Shown here piece after piece: positions 39,037 through 53,400 of a stretch of 64,000 nt of DNA. Numbering within the stretch: position 1 is the first letter of the stretch; each line of letters opens with the position of its first letter. The DNA comes from Hippophae tibetana (Eukaryota; Streptophyta; Magnoliopsida; Rosales; Elaeagnaceae). The notes below the pieces were generated by a model. The model was given only the letters and a program-made list of their open reading frames with translations. It was not told the origin of the DNA and made no database searches. The DNA lies in assembly GCA_037013495.1 (NCBI GenBank), contig CM072807.1, forward strand, positions 16,805,001 through 16,869,000. The letters are read 5' to 3'. The translations under genes were made by a program, and so were the position numbers.

Positions 39037-39210
39037 TTGATTTGTATTTTTGAATACAAAATGCCATGAGATTGAGACTAAGCTTGATTTTCTGCAGATG
39101 GAGTAGGCATAACTTGCAAAGAGAATTAAGGGTATGAGGAAGTCAATGTAAATACTGGGTAATTGATGTCAATGTCTTATATGAAAATAAAATATTTCCC
39201 TCTTCATAAC
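39037..39210 (+). promoter_or_regulatory. GLYK 3' untranslated region
   Basis: The sequence after the TAA contains AATAAAATA at about 39186, a plausible plant near-upstream polyadenylation signal. The transcript end was not defined. Confidence 0.4.
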
Positions 39211-39939
39211 TTCAATTTTTTTGTTCTTTTATGGCGGTTAAATTACAACGCTACTGATTAATAGACGTTGAAAAATGCATTATTTTGAGATTTTTTAACT
39301 TTGTATCACTACTTCCTGATGACATTTTGTAAAACTTGCTATTTTGCTTTTTGGTGCCATCATTCAAGATCCTAAAGGAAAGCAAGTAAAAGTTGGTGTG
39401 TGCTATTAATAATATAGTGCCACTCGCGGAGTTGCTATGAATCAATTTCAGTTAAGTAAATAAATATTAGAGAAGCATATCAGTTATCCGGTGGTTTTGA
39501 GAAAAGGAACGATTTAGTCTTTTAGCTTTCAACTCGAGGACTTTAATCCCATAAATTTTAAGAAATACACTTTAGTATGTATATTAGTCCCGTAGGTTAG
39601 GTTTTTAAGATTAAAATTTATATTTTTTTAAAGTTACGAGATTAAAACACTATAATTAAAAGTAATAAAATTAAAACAATCATTTTATAAAAGTTGAAAA
39701 ATCTCTTGCGACACTCACCCAATTATTTAATTATTTAGGCATAGGCTAAATAATAAACAAAAGAAGAAAATTGCACAAAAAAGATTTACCGATTCAAATT
39801 TTATGCACAAGTCAAGAAAAATCGAATAATCATCATGGAGTATAAAACCAATAGCCAAATTTGTCTCTTAAATAAATAACTTGCAAGGAGAAATGACAAA
39901 CGGAAGGAATACAGCTGATATTCAAAACCCCTAAACGAC

Positions 39940-39982
<43 letters not shown>

Positions 39983-41426
39983 GAGTTCTCTTATGCGTTC
40001 CCTATAGGTGAACAAAAACAAAACATATTATTGAGACAAAGGTCACCATGAACAAATAAACGTTCGTTTATCATGGTGTAGTACTTATATATAAATTTAC
40101 CAAATATTAGCTGGAGGGCCCTACCCGTAAAATAGAACAAATGACAATACAAGAATAAAATTAATTTTTTTTTTCATTTTATTTATTTATTAACTACATT
40201 AGAAGAAAGTCATTTGAAACAAAATTGAAAAAATAATAAATAAAATAAAATATAAATACAATATAGCTAAACTGTAATAAAAAAAATATGAAATCTAAGT
40301 TGAAAACAAATATGAAACTGTTATAATTATTCTCCATTGAAAAAAAATCTGAGGAAATTTATTCAGTAATAGTCTCAAACATTACATAGATCGAAATTCA
40401 AATTAATAGTTAAGACTTAAAGAGTATGATAAACAAAATGGGGAAATTATAAAAAGAGTGGAGGGAGTCGTTAGGTATTTATATTTTTATTGACTTGAAG
40501 AGAATTAGAGAAAGGAAGAGGGGGTAAGAAAAGAGAGAATAGTGTTGCCATTTTTTTTCTTTTTTTTTCTTTTTTGCTAAAAAGAGAATATAGTGTTGTC
40601 AATAATAAATGAATAATTCCAACAAGAGAATAAATAAATTAATAATTCCGTCAAAAACAATAACAATATATGAATAAAATACTTGCATAATTATACCGAT
40701 TCTAGCTATTTGTTGCCTAAGAAATGAATGATATGTATGATGAAATAGCTATGTTGATGTACATAGTTTTTCATTAATTGTTACTTTTAGTTTCAATGCC
40801 TACTTGAGACCGTACGAATTCCCCAGCAAAAATGACACTAATATACATCACAAATCAAACACAATCTCAACTTTAGTGAGTTTCTTATTCAATATAGTTT
40901 TATAAGTCAAACTATATCAATAATACCAACACATCATTTGAAATACATCTCAAAAATTTGAAATACGTAGCATTTTTCCTCAAAATTTCACATAATTTAC
41001 CCGTTTATACATGACATTTAAGTGGATGAAATGGGTAAAGTACAACATTCTCCAAATACCTTTGCTGACCAGAGCTAAGACGAACAAGGGGTGTGAAATT
41101 GAAAATTATGCAGCTCTTCCCTCGTGACCCAAAGTAAATTTTAAAAGGGAGAATTCAACCCTACAACCTCATGGGAAATAAAATATACACTTTCAGACAC
41201 AATACAATCCACAAGGTGGTGAAGTAGAACCGGTGGGAAAGAACCTGATTTCAAAAACAAATGGTAAATGGAATGACATGAATTGAACAGAACCTCGTCA
41301 TTCTTCCTCAAATTAGAGCAGCTCTGGGGATTAACATCTCTCTTCTAGCTTAAAGTTGTCTTCCCTCATTTAGAAACTATCTAAAAAAACAGCCGCTTGT
41401 AAATGGTTTTAGATTCAACATCATTT
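39211..41426. other. Intergenic region between converging GLYK and NAA15
   Basis: No gene is recognised. It holds an adjacent (TA)n(GA)n microsatellite at 39940-39982. The right part, from about 41000, should include the NAA15 3' untranslated region. Confidence 0.5.
39940..39982. repeat. Compound (TA)n(GA)n microsatellite
   Basis: About 11 TA units (39940-39962) run directly into about 10 GA units (39963-39982). Confidence 0.95.
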
Positions 41427-44400
41427 TCAGATGGTAAGATCCTTAAAACCATCTAGCTTTCCGTTTGGTGAAATGGAGTCTGTAATCCTTCCACTTCCAG
41501 AATGGTTCGCACTCCCATTTTCTGGGTTATTAACTACCTGGCTGTATACTGAGTTGGGAATGATGGAGCTTTTTTTGCCTTCAAAGTATGTTGAGTAAGG
41601 AAAGTACTCGGCACAGCGCACCTTCCATCCTACAAAAAGAAGATTTGAAGATTTTATTGAACAGTTCCTTATTTTCTCCAACTTTTCTCGGATCAAAGTG
41701 AACAGTAACGTCGTAGAAATTCAAAAGTAAGAATACTGCCGAAGAAATTTTAAACCCCTCACATATCTTACTAAAAGCACTATTAGTCTATTATCGCCCA
41801 AAAGTAATTTAGAGCTTAATATTGTTCATCAACTACAACCAGAAGTGTTTCACCACTCTACAATTTTAACCCTGGGGAGCTCTATAACCAAATTATGGTA
41901 ATACTTTCCACAATTTCAAGGAACAAGGCAATAAAACATGCAAGACACAACTGTATTTCAAAGCATTTCTCTCTCATGTAAATTTTAAACTAAGAGCAAC
42001 ATAAATTTTAGAACGTACTCGAAGTAGCGTCATGGTCAGCGAGAACATTCTGCAGCAGTTTGTGTATTGCAATGCAATCATTAAGTTTCCATTCTCGAAC
42101 ATGTCCAAGAGCTCCATCTCTATATAATAAAACACAACGCTCAATGAGATTTAATAGTAATATAGGGCATACTAATATCAAATAAATAGATATAAAAGTA
42201 GAAATATGAAGAGAGGTACTTTGTTGGAACCATATTGTTTGATGATTGTTCAATTAACTTGACAGCTTCCAATTTCTTGTCTGGTTGCAATGTATAAATC
42301 ATTTCAGCAACTGCGGCTCTATGCATTAATGAACCTACAAAGAACTCAAATTCTTTTATTTAAAAAATCAGCAAGGCATGGCTAAAATTAATCGTACATC
42401 CAGTAGGAAAGATAGCTAACCGCTATGTTTCTCCAAGAAAAAGTCATTAGCCTTAATCAGAGATCTACCATACAATTGACTGTGGAATCAAAAGAATAGC
42501 ATAGTTAGTCCAACTGAAAATACATAAATAAATCGGCATACAAGAGACAGGTTAATACAGAGAATGGGAGAGAAGTTTTGACAGAACCTTATTGTTGGGC
42601 GCTCTGCTTCCAAAACACTCCAAATGAGTTTCTCTGCATCCGAAACTGGAGCAGGCATCACATCCACTTTATGGAAGAATTTAATCTGCAATTCAAGAAA
42701 TTGAAAATCAGGTCTAAAGAAAACATGACACCAATCCACCATTAGAATCACCCATCTATTAATAAGAGAGACACATACCAAGCAACAATGTGAATCTGGG
42801 TGGTCAGCATTCAACCTTATTAAATGCTTTACAGCCTGTTTAAAAAATAATAAAAGTCAAAGGGGAAAATCATGTGTGTACCATTAATTAATTGAATGCA
42901 GGAAAAGCTCTACACACTTATATTAATTGGAATCAAGAACCAAAAGAAATGAAACACATTAATTTAAACTCATAGACAGACCTATAATAAGCTACCATCA
43001 TGGCAAACTACCATTGAATATATCTATAAGTTGCTTTTCTGCTTTCCAGGTAGTCTTCAACATCTTAAGTTTAAAATTCGTACTTGTTTATGTGTCATGG
43101 GATTTGTGAAGCCACTAACTAAACAAACATGGCTTTATAGAAATATAGGGGAGACCTCAGCTGTGCACCCTTAATCAAGAGCTTACCTGAAAGGCAAGAA
43201 GAATCTTTTGCTTTCGCATGGAAACGTCGAAAGAAAGAAGATGAGCCTCCACGGAATCAGGCGAGTGCTTTAGGAGCAACTTTAAATACTTTGTAGCTTC
43301 TGATAGTGGATCTTCAACCTGAAGATGCATATTTCAAAATAAGAAAAATATCTTACTACAAAGGATGCAAAACAAAAGGCCATGCATTTGTCAGATCATT
43401 ACTAACAGAACATAAAGGTCCAACAATGAAGAGGCCAAACCTGCAACAACTTTTCACCATGAGGATCAGGATCTACAGGTTTTACATGACGCTTCCCAGT
43501 CTTCGAGATACCGCTGGAATTGGACTCTTCATTTTTCCCTTCTGCCTCCTAAAATAATGCTAAAAAATCAGGACTAAAACTTGGGGTAGACAATTCAAGA
43601 CAATAAAACAAAAACTATAAAATACCATCTTAGCTCGAGCTTCAGCTTTTCTCTGTTTTTGCCTCTTTTTCTTTTTCTGAGAGGGAAGCAACTTGGACAT
43701 ATCATCGTCTTCCTCAGCTGTTGACTTTGCAGGGGAATCATACAACTTTATATAGCATCTGCAGCTCATGATCCAATCACAAAAAAAAATTAAAGGATCA
43801 CAAAATATTAGGTTAAAGTGAATAACAAGCTTCAATGCTATGGAAGAATGTGAATGACATTCTGAATGTATAACAAATCCATGGCATGCTTTTTCCCTTT
43901 CATTTATCATCTAATAGAAAGGAGCTACTAGTGCAAGTTCAGCTAGAAACTATTTTATTCTAAGCAACTTAAAATTCTGAGAAAGTAATGTGTAATGAGA
44001 TAAATGAAAATGATAGATGGACAGACAAATTTCCAATTTTATCATTTATGTAAACATCAAAGCACTTTTCCAGGCAATGAAACTCCATATGGGAACATTT
44101 CGTCGAATAGTCTAACGTAGAGGAGGGAATCACATGCTTCACCTGATTGCACCAACAGCTGCTTTGTGAAAATATGCATGTGAATGCAACCGGTCTTGAA
44201 ATCTGAGCATTTCAACGTAGGTACGTAAGGTCATTTTCCTTAAGCAATATGAATGAAAATCAAACTGGTCTTCTGTAATATCAGCGTAGTGCTTCTCCAC
44301 AGCTAAAAATGACTTCAAAGCCCGTCCTAGATCACCTTGGCGGAAGTAACTTTCACCAGAAGCTAGCTCATACCTTCAAAAAAAATATTAAAAACTTCAA

Positions 44401-47400
44401 GTTGCCTCTAAGATTAACTAATTCATGATAAATAGTTCCGAAAGGCAAAAACTAAAAAGTAAAAATACAAACCACATGCACTGCATGTCATAAAGATTGT
44501 TGTGCTGATCTCCGTCTTTTGTGAATAATACAGCAGTTTTTTCTGCCAAAGTCACCTTAAAATAGGAAGAATATAGCATAAATCATTCACAGGCAGCAAA
44601 AAAACTATATGGAAGATAGCAACAGAATGACAGTCATGAAACCTGATCAGCCTGCAGCATGCGCTTGACACATTCACTGTTTACATAGCGATCTGCAAGA
44701 TCCATACATCTAGCTTCATCAGCCAATGCAGCAGCAGCAGCCAAATCACCAGCATGCTTCAAAAACCGGCTCTGATCACAAAAGGTGAAAAGAGTTACTA
44801 AATACAATAAATGCATGAGCTTTCCAAGTATAACAAAAACAATTACAAATCCAACATAAACATAACATAGACATAACATAGAGACGCCTTTCATCACATG
44901 TACATCAAAATTTGAAAGGAAGCTTATTAATTTAGTCATAGGCATGATTGAAGATTATGCCACAAAAAATGACACTAATGATTAAGCACCAATCGACAAT
45001 AGAAAGTCACTTGTACATAGCACAGGCCATGTAAGATAATTTAAACATTTAACCGATAATCTCACTGGTACTGGGAGCAGTGGTATCTGAAGAGCTACCG
45101 TAGAATCGTAGAATTTCATATAATAGTAATTGTGTACAGGATGTAATAGTGATGTATCAAGCTAACCCATAGTCTTATTTATATAACTGTAAATACATTT
45201 GAAAAAATACAAAGAAATAAATAAATAATACATCTGATTTTTTCCACCATTTCTCAATATTTTCTTCATGGTATCAGAGCATTTCTAAAATACTTATCAA
45301 TAAAGTTCTACACGATCAGAGCCAACACCATTGATTTCCTTCTTCGCCAGTCCCTCAGTCTTACATGACTTCAACCACCAGACTCGAGCAACTTCAACCA
45401 CCAAACTCGTGCAACTTTAAGACACCAGACTCGCACAACTTTCAACCATTAGACTTGTCCAACTTTCAGCCTCTATTTCACGTGACTTTCACCTCAGTCT
45501 CGAGCGACTTCAACCTTAATATCGCGAGCCTTCAGTCATCAAATCTCACGAAACCCAAGCACCATCAGTCACCTGGTTCATCGTGAGCCCATCTCCCATT
45601 CTGTAAGCACCTAGTCGCTGGCATTTTCCACTTCGACGCTTCCTATTCCACTTCAAAGCTTCGTCGTTGCCCTCCAATTTGTCTTCAATGCTACACTCTC
45701 TGGATCAAAAAGCCCAGCACATCCCAGAATCTGTTAAGCCCAATCTCTGGTCTGTCTTCGCTACCACTGGTAACTAATAGCCCAACGCAACCCAGAATCT
45801 CATACGACCCAATCTACCCAGAAACTAATAGGCCTAATCAGCCCAAATTGAAATAAAATCAGTTTCACGACAATTCGAGCATTAATGGCCACAAGAAAAC
45901 CTATCATGATCGATTTCAATGGAGGTTCCACCAAGAACAATATTTTGTCCATCACCAATTACAAATTAAATGGGCACAATTACCTTCAGTGGTCCAAATC
46001 TGACGTGTTGTTTATATGCGAAAAGATGAAGGACGATTATCTCACTGGAGATGCAGTAACCCCAAACAAAGACAATCCAAAATACAGAACATGGAAATCT
46101 GAAAACAATATAGTGATGTCTTAGTTGATAAATTCCATAACGAACGAGATTGGAGAGAACTTTCTTCTCTACAATATTACCAAAGGAATATAGGATGCTG
46201 CAAGAGATACTTATTCCAGTTCTAATAATATGTACGAACTATTTGAGACCAAAAGCATCCTCCATGATCTTCGTCAAAGAGAGTCATCAATTACCCAATA
46301 CTTTAACTATTTCACTCGATGTTGGCAACAGTTAGACCTCTTGAAGTTCAAGAATGGACATGTCCAGCAAACGGCATCTTGTACAAACAGATTGTTGACA
46401 ATAAGCGGGTTTTTAAATTTTTGATAAGGCTTAATAAAGATCTTGATTATGTGCAAGGCAAAATCTAAGAACAAAACTATTACCAAGTATTCGTGAAGCC
46501 TTCTCCCACACTTGATTGTGATTTTATATCAATTACTAGATTCACCCGTGATAAAAATTGTGGCTAAATTTGTTCATAATCTATGTGAATTTCAAGACTT
46601 GGATTCAAGGAAGACAATTGGCAGTGCTAAAGAGTGTTCGAGACTCTATCTCCTCAAAAGTGAAGACCCTACAACAAGACAAGCCCTTCCACATAAAAAA
46701 CACATTTTTTCTCATTAATTCACACTGATATTTGGGGACATTCTCGAATCAAAAACATAACAGGGACACAATTCATTTCATTTGTAGATGATCATACTCG
46801 AATCACTTGGTTATTTCTCATGAAAGAAAAATATGAAGCAAATCAAATCTTTAAAAATTTTAATACCATGATTCAAACCCAATTTCAAACAAAAATCCAA
46901 GTATTGAAAACCAACAATGCTAAATAATATTTCGCTTTCATTCTTAGTGATTATCTGTTAAGTCAAGGGATTGTCTATCTAAGCTCTTGTGTTGACATAC
47001 CTCAACAAAACAGGGTGGCTAAAAGGAAGAATAAGCATCTTCTTGAGGTAGCTAGATCTCTCATGCTCACAACTCATGTCCCTCAACATTTTAGGGGAAA
47101 ACTGTTCTTACAGCTACCTATCTTATCAATAAGTGCTCTCTCATGTCCTCACTTTCAAAACACCTATCAACACTCTATTTGAGTCACACCCACACACTAG
47201 AATTGTGTCCTACATTCCCTTTAAAATATTCGGATGTTTTGCTTATGTCCATATACATCAGAGGTAAACTTGATCCAAAAGCCATCAAATGCATATTCCT
47301 AGGGTATTCATCGCACCAGAAAGGATACAAATGCTTCTCTCCTATCACAAAACAATTCTATAATACAATGGATGTCACATTCTTTGAACAATATCCGCAC

Positions 47401-50400
47401 TATTCCAAACCTGACATTCAGGAGGAGAACATAGACAATGAATACCAACTTTGGAAAAGCATTACCACTCCGTCTCCCACAAATTTCGTCTCAAATCATA
47501 TCCCGCAAATGCCAACTTGAATCAATGTCTCAAAAAAATGCTCCTAATAATCCCAATGAACCCTCAACTCCTCTGACAACAGATCCAAACTTCCTTGTCC
47601 TAAGCAATGATCTTCTTGTCTACTCCAGGAGGAGAAGAACTCAAGAGAGAACGGAGAACCGAGCATATCTTGAGTCAATCCAGGAGTCCAACCTGAGTAC
47701 AAGCCACTCTGACAATTCACAAAGTAACATCACTGATCTTCTTGTTATTGAGTTGCCTCCTAATGATTTGAATTTGTCAATTGCTATAAGGAAAGGTGTA
47801 AGATCTTGTACAAACCACCTCATCTATAACTTTGTTTCCTATAAAAGTCTATCACCAGGTTATAAGGTATTTATCAATTTTGATTAGATACAGGTCCCAA
47901 ATTCCGTTCATGAAGCTTTTCAAGTACCAGAATGGAAGACAGTCATTCTTGAAAAACTCAGTGCCTTAGAAAAAACAAGACTTGGGAGATCACAGAACTA
48001 CCATCGAAAAAACGAGATGTTGGGTGTAATTGGATCTTTACAGTCAAATACAAAGCAGACGACAGTGTATAAAGATTCAAGGCTCACCTCGTGGCTAAAG
48101 GATTCACTCAAGCATATGAGATTAACTATCAGGAAACTTTTGCACCTGTAATAAAGCTCAAACTGTGCATGTTCTTCTCTCACTAGCATCTAACTTGGAT
48201 TGATCTTTCTACCAATTAGATGTCAAGAATTCATTCCTGCTCCAATCTAACATGAAAATGGTTTATCGTATACTACTTCAGTAAGAATCCCACTAGAAGA
48301 ATTGATGTCTTTGCAGATGCCGATTGAGCAGGCTCAATAGTAGATCGTCATTCTACCACTGGGTATTGTATATTCGTGTGGAGGAATCTTGTAACTTGGC
48401 GAAATAAGAAACAGTCAATAGTCACTCGAAGCAGTGTAAAAGTTGAATTCAGAGCTATAGCCCTAGGATTTGTGAAAGAATATGGTTAAAAAGACTACTC
48501 AATGAACTAGACTTCACAACTACTGAACCTATCAGCATGTATTGTGACAATCAAGCTGCAATAAGAATGGCAAGAAACCTTGTTCATCATTCCGAACCAA
48601 ACATGTAAAAATTGATCATAATTTCAATAAAGAGAAGTTAGATGGCAAAATTGTGGACCTTATATATACATCTACTCGTCATCAAATTGCAGATATCCTC
48701 ACCAAAGCATTACCTCGAACCACCTTTGAAAAAATGAGTTGCAAGTTGGGAATGATTAATATCTATCACCCTACTTGAGGGAGAGCGTAGAATTGTAGAA
48801 TTTCGTATGATAGTAGTTGTGTACATGTTGTAATAGTGGTGTATTAGTATAACTCTTAGTCCTATTTATATAGCTGTAAATACATTTGAAAAAATACAGA
48901 GAAAGAAATAAATAATACTTCAAATTTTCTCCACCATTTCCCTCAATATTTTCTTCGACTACAAACATAAATTCAATGGGTTTGATATTCTAAAGTGCAT
49001 TGCACTTAAAATATGCACAAGTGTGACATTTTAGATGAGAAAATCATATTGCATACTTGCATCAAGTATCCAAAAGAAATTTAGATAAGTGATGCTAAAG
49101 ATGGAAAAACAACCTAACACTACCATAAACCAATCATGATAGAATAAATTAATTGCAAAAGATAATTCACAGACACACCAACCTTGGCAGAGTACAAATC
49201 AATCACAGTAGGTGTATGCCCAATGGCTTCATCAATCTTTGAGAGAGCAATTTCATATTGCCCTCGTCTGTCATAATGCTGCAAATCAAGGAATCTCTTA
49301 GAATGGGCACATTATGAGAAAGACAAAAGAGTAGCACCAAAAAGAGATTATGACTTACTTGAGCCAATAAAAACAAAGTCCACATAAGGGTTGAAGGAGG
49401 CTCTTTCTCCACCCTGAATGCAAACGAATATAGACATAACATTAGCAAGAACCCCATAAAAATTCTTTTGGACGAAAGCATGCAACTACAACCAAAAACT
49501 ATACATGGCCAAGACCCCTACGACAAAATTATTTATTCAAAAAACAAAAGATACAGAATATATATAGAACAATCAGGCACCAAAACAACAATGTACAGAT
49601 GTTTACATACTTTGACTGAGACCATACAAAGGCACCAAGAGTACACAATTACCCAAGCATGATATCATCACCTAGGGTTTTCATCTCTTACCTCCCAGGG
49701 AAATGACCATTTGTCCTAACTGAATGCTCCAATTCAAGAATAAGTTTCTCCAGAATATCTGCCTGGAAAACAATCATACAACATTAGTGTACCGGTTGAA
49801 ACCAAAGTGACTAAAGTGTCCTTTGAGCTCTTAACTCAAGGTTAAGTGATGAACATAGAGTACTTTTTCCTAATTTAAAATTAGATAGCTAGTGTTTTCC
49901 AAGGAAATGGTGTACTATTCTACGACATTTTTACTATAAATCGACTTCTTCTTGTTTAAACAAATAGTCAATACGTGTAAAAACACTAACCTTAAAAGGG
50001 TGGTCATACAAAGAGGAGAGGTCAGAGAATAACGAAGGAACTCCCTGAAATCACCAATAACGTAAGTCATGGTACCATTATCAAACACCACCCAGATATG
50101 ATTATTGGCTGATAGAAAGAATCCAAAATACCTTTGTAAGGAGAGGTCGGATATAACTATTGGATGCTTCTCGAAATTTTTCACCTTGTAGAAAATCCAG
50201 TGGAATTCTCTGATAGGAAGAAAGGAGAAGAGAGAGAAACAACATAGTAAGTGAAATTGAATGTGTATTCTGAAAAGTCTGCCATCCATTTAAAAGAAAC
50301 AAACAGCATCACAAAAAAGAAGCAATATATATAAAACGATTTGAATCATTAATTTATTGTCTATCAGTATATATATTTCCTTACTTTTAAAATAAGCATT

Positions 50401-53400
50401 CTCGTGGCTAAGTCATTAACCCCTTAAATCTTTAATTTAATGGATTATCAACTATACCTCTTTGTCCACATTTTGTATTTTGTAACTATTTATATCTATA
50501 AATATAATAATATGTTCCTTATAAAAAACAATAGCACCTTAAAGTTCAGGATTTGACTCAGAAAGGTTCAATTACACAGTCATACTTTATTGTGAGTTTA
50601 AGCAGATCGCTTAAGTTTACATGCCACACCGATAAAACTTTAACTTTCTACTTCAAATAGAGGCAATAAACTTCCATTAAAACACCCAAAGAGGTAACAT
50701 ATTACCTTAACCGCAGATGACCAGCTGTATTGCTGCCCAAGAGATTTGTACAAGGTATCTAGCTCTTCAATTTGTTCAGGCGAATATTGGGCATTTTCTG
50801 AATAGAGCCTGACACATTTTTGCAGGCCTTCGTAGTATCTAAACATTGACAGACCTAAATACATTAGCTCCATTTCAATGAACCAGAAATGTGCATGCAA
50901 GCACGACACATACATACATGAGAGAAAAAGAGATTACATATTTAAGTGACGATATCGCTACTATTATGTGTGTTTCTTGGTTCAGGTTGTGAAAGCACCC
51001 AAATAGATTAATATTAATAATAAGTAAATAAAACTACAAGATAGAGTGCTAACCAAACAAAAACAATCTTGAGAGTGATCATGAATAGCAGAGAACTAAA
51101 TTTTACCTATTAAATTAGAAATATAAGGCAATACAATGCAAGAATTTTTAATATAAGTACAATTTATCTGCAGACATGATAGACATACCATCTTGTCATT
51201 CCTTCGGACAAAGAGACTGTCCAAATGAACTTTCATGTAGAAGCATCAAACAATAACCTTATGAAACCATTTCTTAATTTCTAAAAGACAAGTAAAAATC
51301 TAGCAAATTTGACATAGAAACGGCTGAAGTAATTAAAGAAGAGCACAAGATGGAAGATATGTGCCAAATCTCCAATCATTCAAAACACAAGTATAATTAC
51401 TCCAACATCTTAGCAGATTCACTTATTTTAACATATAATTACTTCAAATCACCTGTAATTGTCAGGATTCATGGAAAGCAACGCCCTATACAATGTAGCA
51501 CCTTCTTCAAGATGACCAAGCTTTACTAAAAGAGAAACCTCCTGTTCTTTATTAGCCAGTTTATCAACCTAAAAGAACGTGCAAAGAATTAGTAAGTACT
51601 GAGACTCCTAATCTTCAAACCAATTGATTTCTCTTTCACTTATTACCAGCAAATTGCAAAGATACTTACTATTTTTGACTCTTTTTTATGCAACTCCTCA
51701 ATAGCTCTTTCAAAGGAGCCACACTCCTCTAACAATGCAATCTGAACAAGTAAAAGGCACAACCATCAAAACAATGATAGTTCTTTTACATCTTGAGATA
51801 ATTCGTTAGAACAAATCAGACATACGTTAAACTATTTCTAAGGAGGGGAAACTAAGCTAGAAATGTCATCGCCGGGGGCATTAAAAGCTTTAACAAATAC
51901 TTTTATCCCTTACAGATAAAGTTTTGGGATCGTTTACAGCACAAATACTCAGTTATAGTATTCATGAGAAAGACATCAATATTCTCAACCACATATAAAT
52001 GTCAACTTTATTTGTGACGGTGACAATAGGTATAGTCACAATGCCATGTAAACTTCCAAAAGCTTAAAATTTTAGAAAACAAAAATGTGTTGAATGCAGA
52101 ATTCATTTTCCATGCTACATTCCATGAAAACTCTTGCTATAAAGGTAAATGTTTGCATTAAGCCCATGAGAAATCTGTATGAAAATATGACTATATTTGG
52201 CAGTGTGACATTTGGCATCTGAACTTGGGATGATGTATATATGCCAACCATCATATTAGTCATTAGCAAAACTTCAGCTTATTAAAATCTTAAACATTGA
52301 CATTTAGTGTTACACACTTTTATTTCTGACGAGTTTGAAATTAAATATGGAAACTTGATGCCAAGCAAATAAAAAGTATCTTATAGACTGCTGCTATGAA
52401 TCATAGCACGTGACTAGAATAAAAATCCAACAAAGTTAACAAAGCCCTCAGATGATTTTTTTTTAAAAATTGAGAACGAGGAGGGCTCAAAATGAAAGCT
52501 ACTGACTGGACTACCTTATACAAGAGCATTTCCCCATGCTCACAGCGCTCAGTATCTGGAGGATAGTCCTCTTCAAGTGTCCCTTCATATGCTTCCAGAA
52601 TTTCAACTGCTTGTCGAGGACTAATAAAATAATAAGTGTGTTTAGTTTAACTCAAGAGAAACAACTGGCAATAGTATCAATAAAACAACCAGAAACAATG
52701 TCAAATGATTCCACAAAGATGATTTTCAAAAACCTGTGTACCAATATGTTATCGGGTGGATAATAAGTGGGGATCTTAAATAACAAGAACTTATAAAAGA
52801 ATGGAACGGGAGGATAATTGGAGATTAAATCTTCCAAATTTGCTGAACGTGTAATACTTCATCATCAAGAAGGTTGTATTACCCGATACATTTCTTTAAA
52901 GTCAAAATATTGTGAAATTTGAAATGGATGTAGCAACTTAAGGCCTCTATATGTGGGAACTTTTCTTTTTGCACCAAAACATCTTTTGCAAGAGGAACAA
53001 TGGATCAGACAAAGAAAGCCTATTAATTTCATTGACATCTAACTAAGACATCCACAAATGGAAATAATATAAATGAAAGAGTCAAGTAATACTTTGAGTT
53101 TAAATGATGTGCAACAGCAAAGCCAATCCAATTCATGCGATGATTTGGTTTCAGGGACAGAAGTTGTTGTCTTGTTTCAACAAATCCAGTCAAATCCCGC
53201 ATTTGAGCCTGCAATAAAAGGGTAAACTCATCATTAGTTGAAACACGCACAAGCAACTAAAATCCAAAATGTGGATAGAAGAAGTTCACATCCTTTTCCA
53301 ATACCAAGAGAAGTGATCACAGTAGAGAAATCAAAAGAAAAAACAAAAACCTGTAATAGTGACAGGTCGCGCAGAATTTCAATATTGTCTGGATCTATAC

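Larger units (their letters stand above)
45094..48962 (+). mobile_element. Complete but defective Ty1/copia element in NAA15 intron 14
   Basis: Short LTRs (45099-45268 and 48786-48957) flank a primer binding site TGGTATCAGAGC at 45269 and, at the 3' side, a purine tract ending GAGGGAGAG. Target duplications GCTAC (45094-45098) and ACTAC (48958-48962) differ at one base. The element runs opposite to the host gene, so its own signals do not face the host transcript. The two LTRs differ at roughly two dozen positions by eye, so the insertion is old. Host exons on both sides are intact, so the intron is evidently still spliced. Confidence 0.92.
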
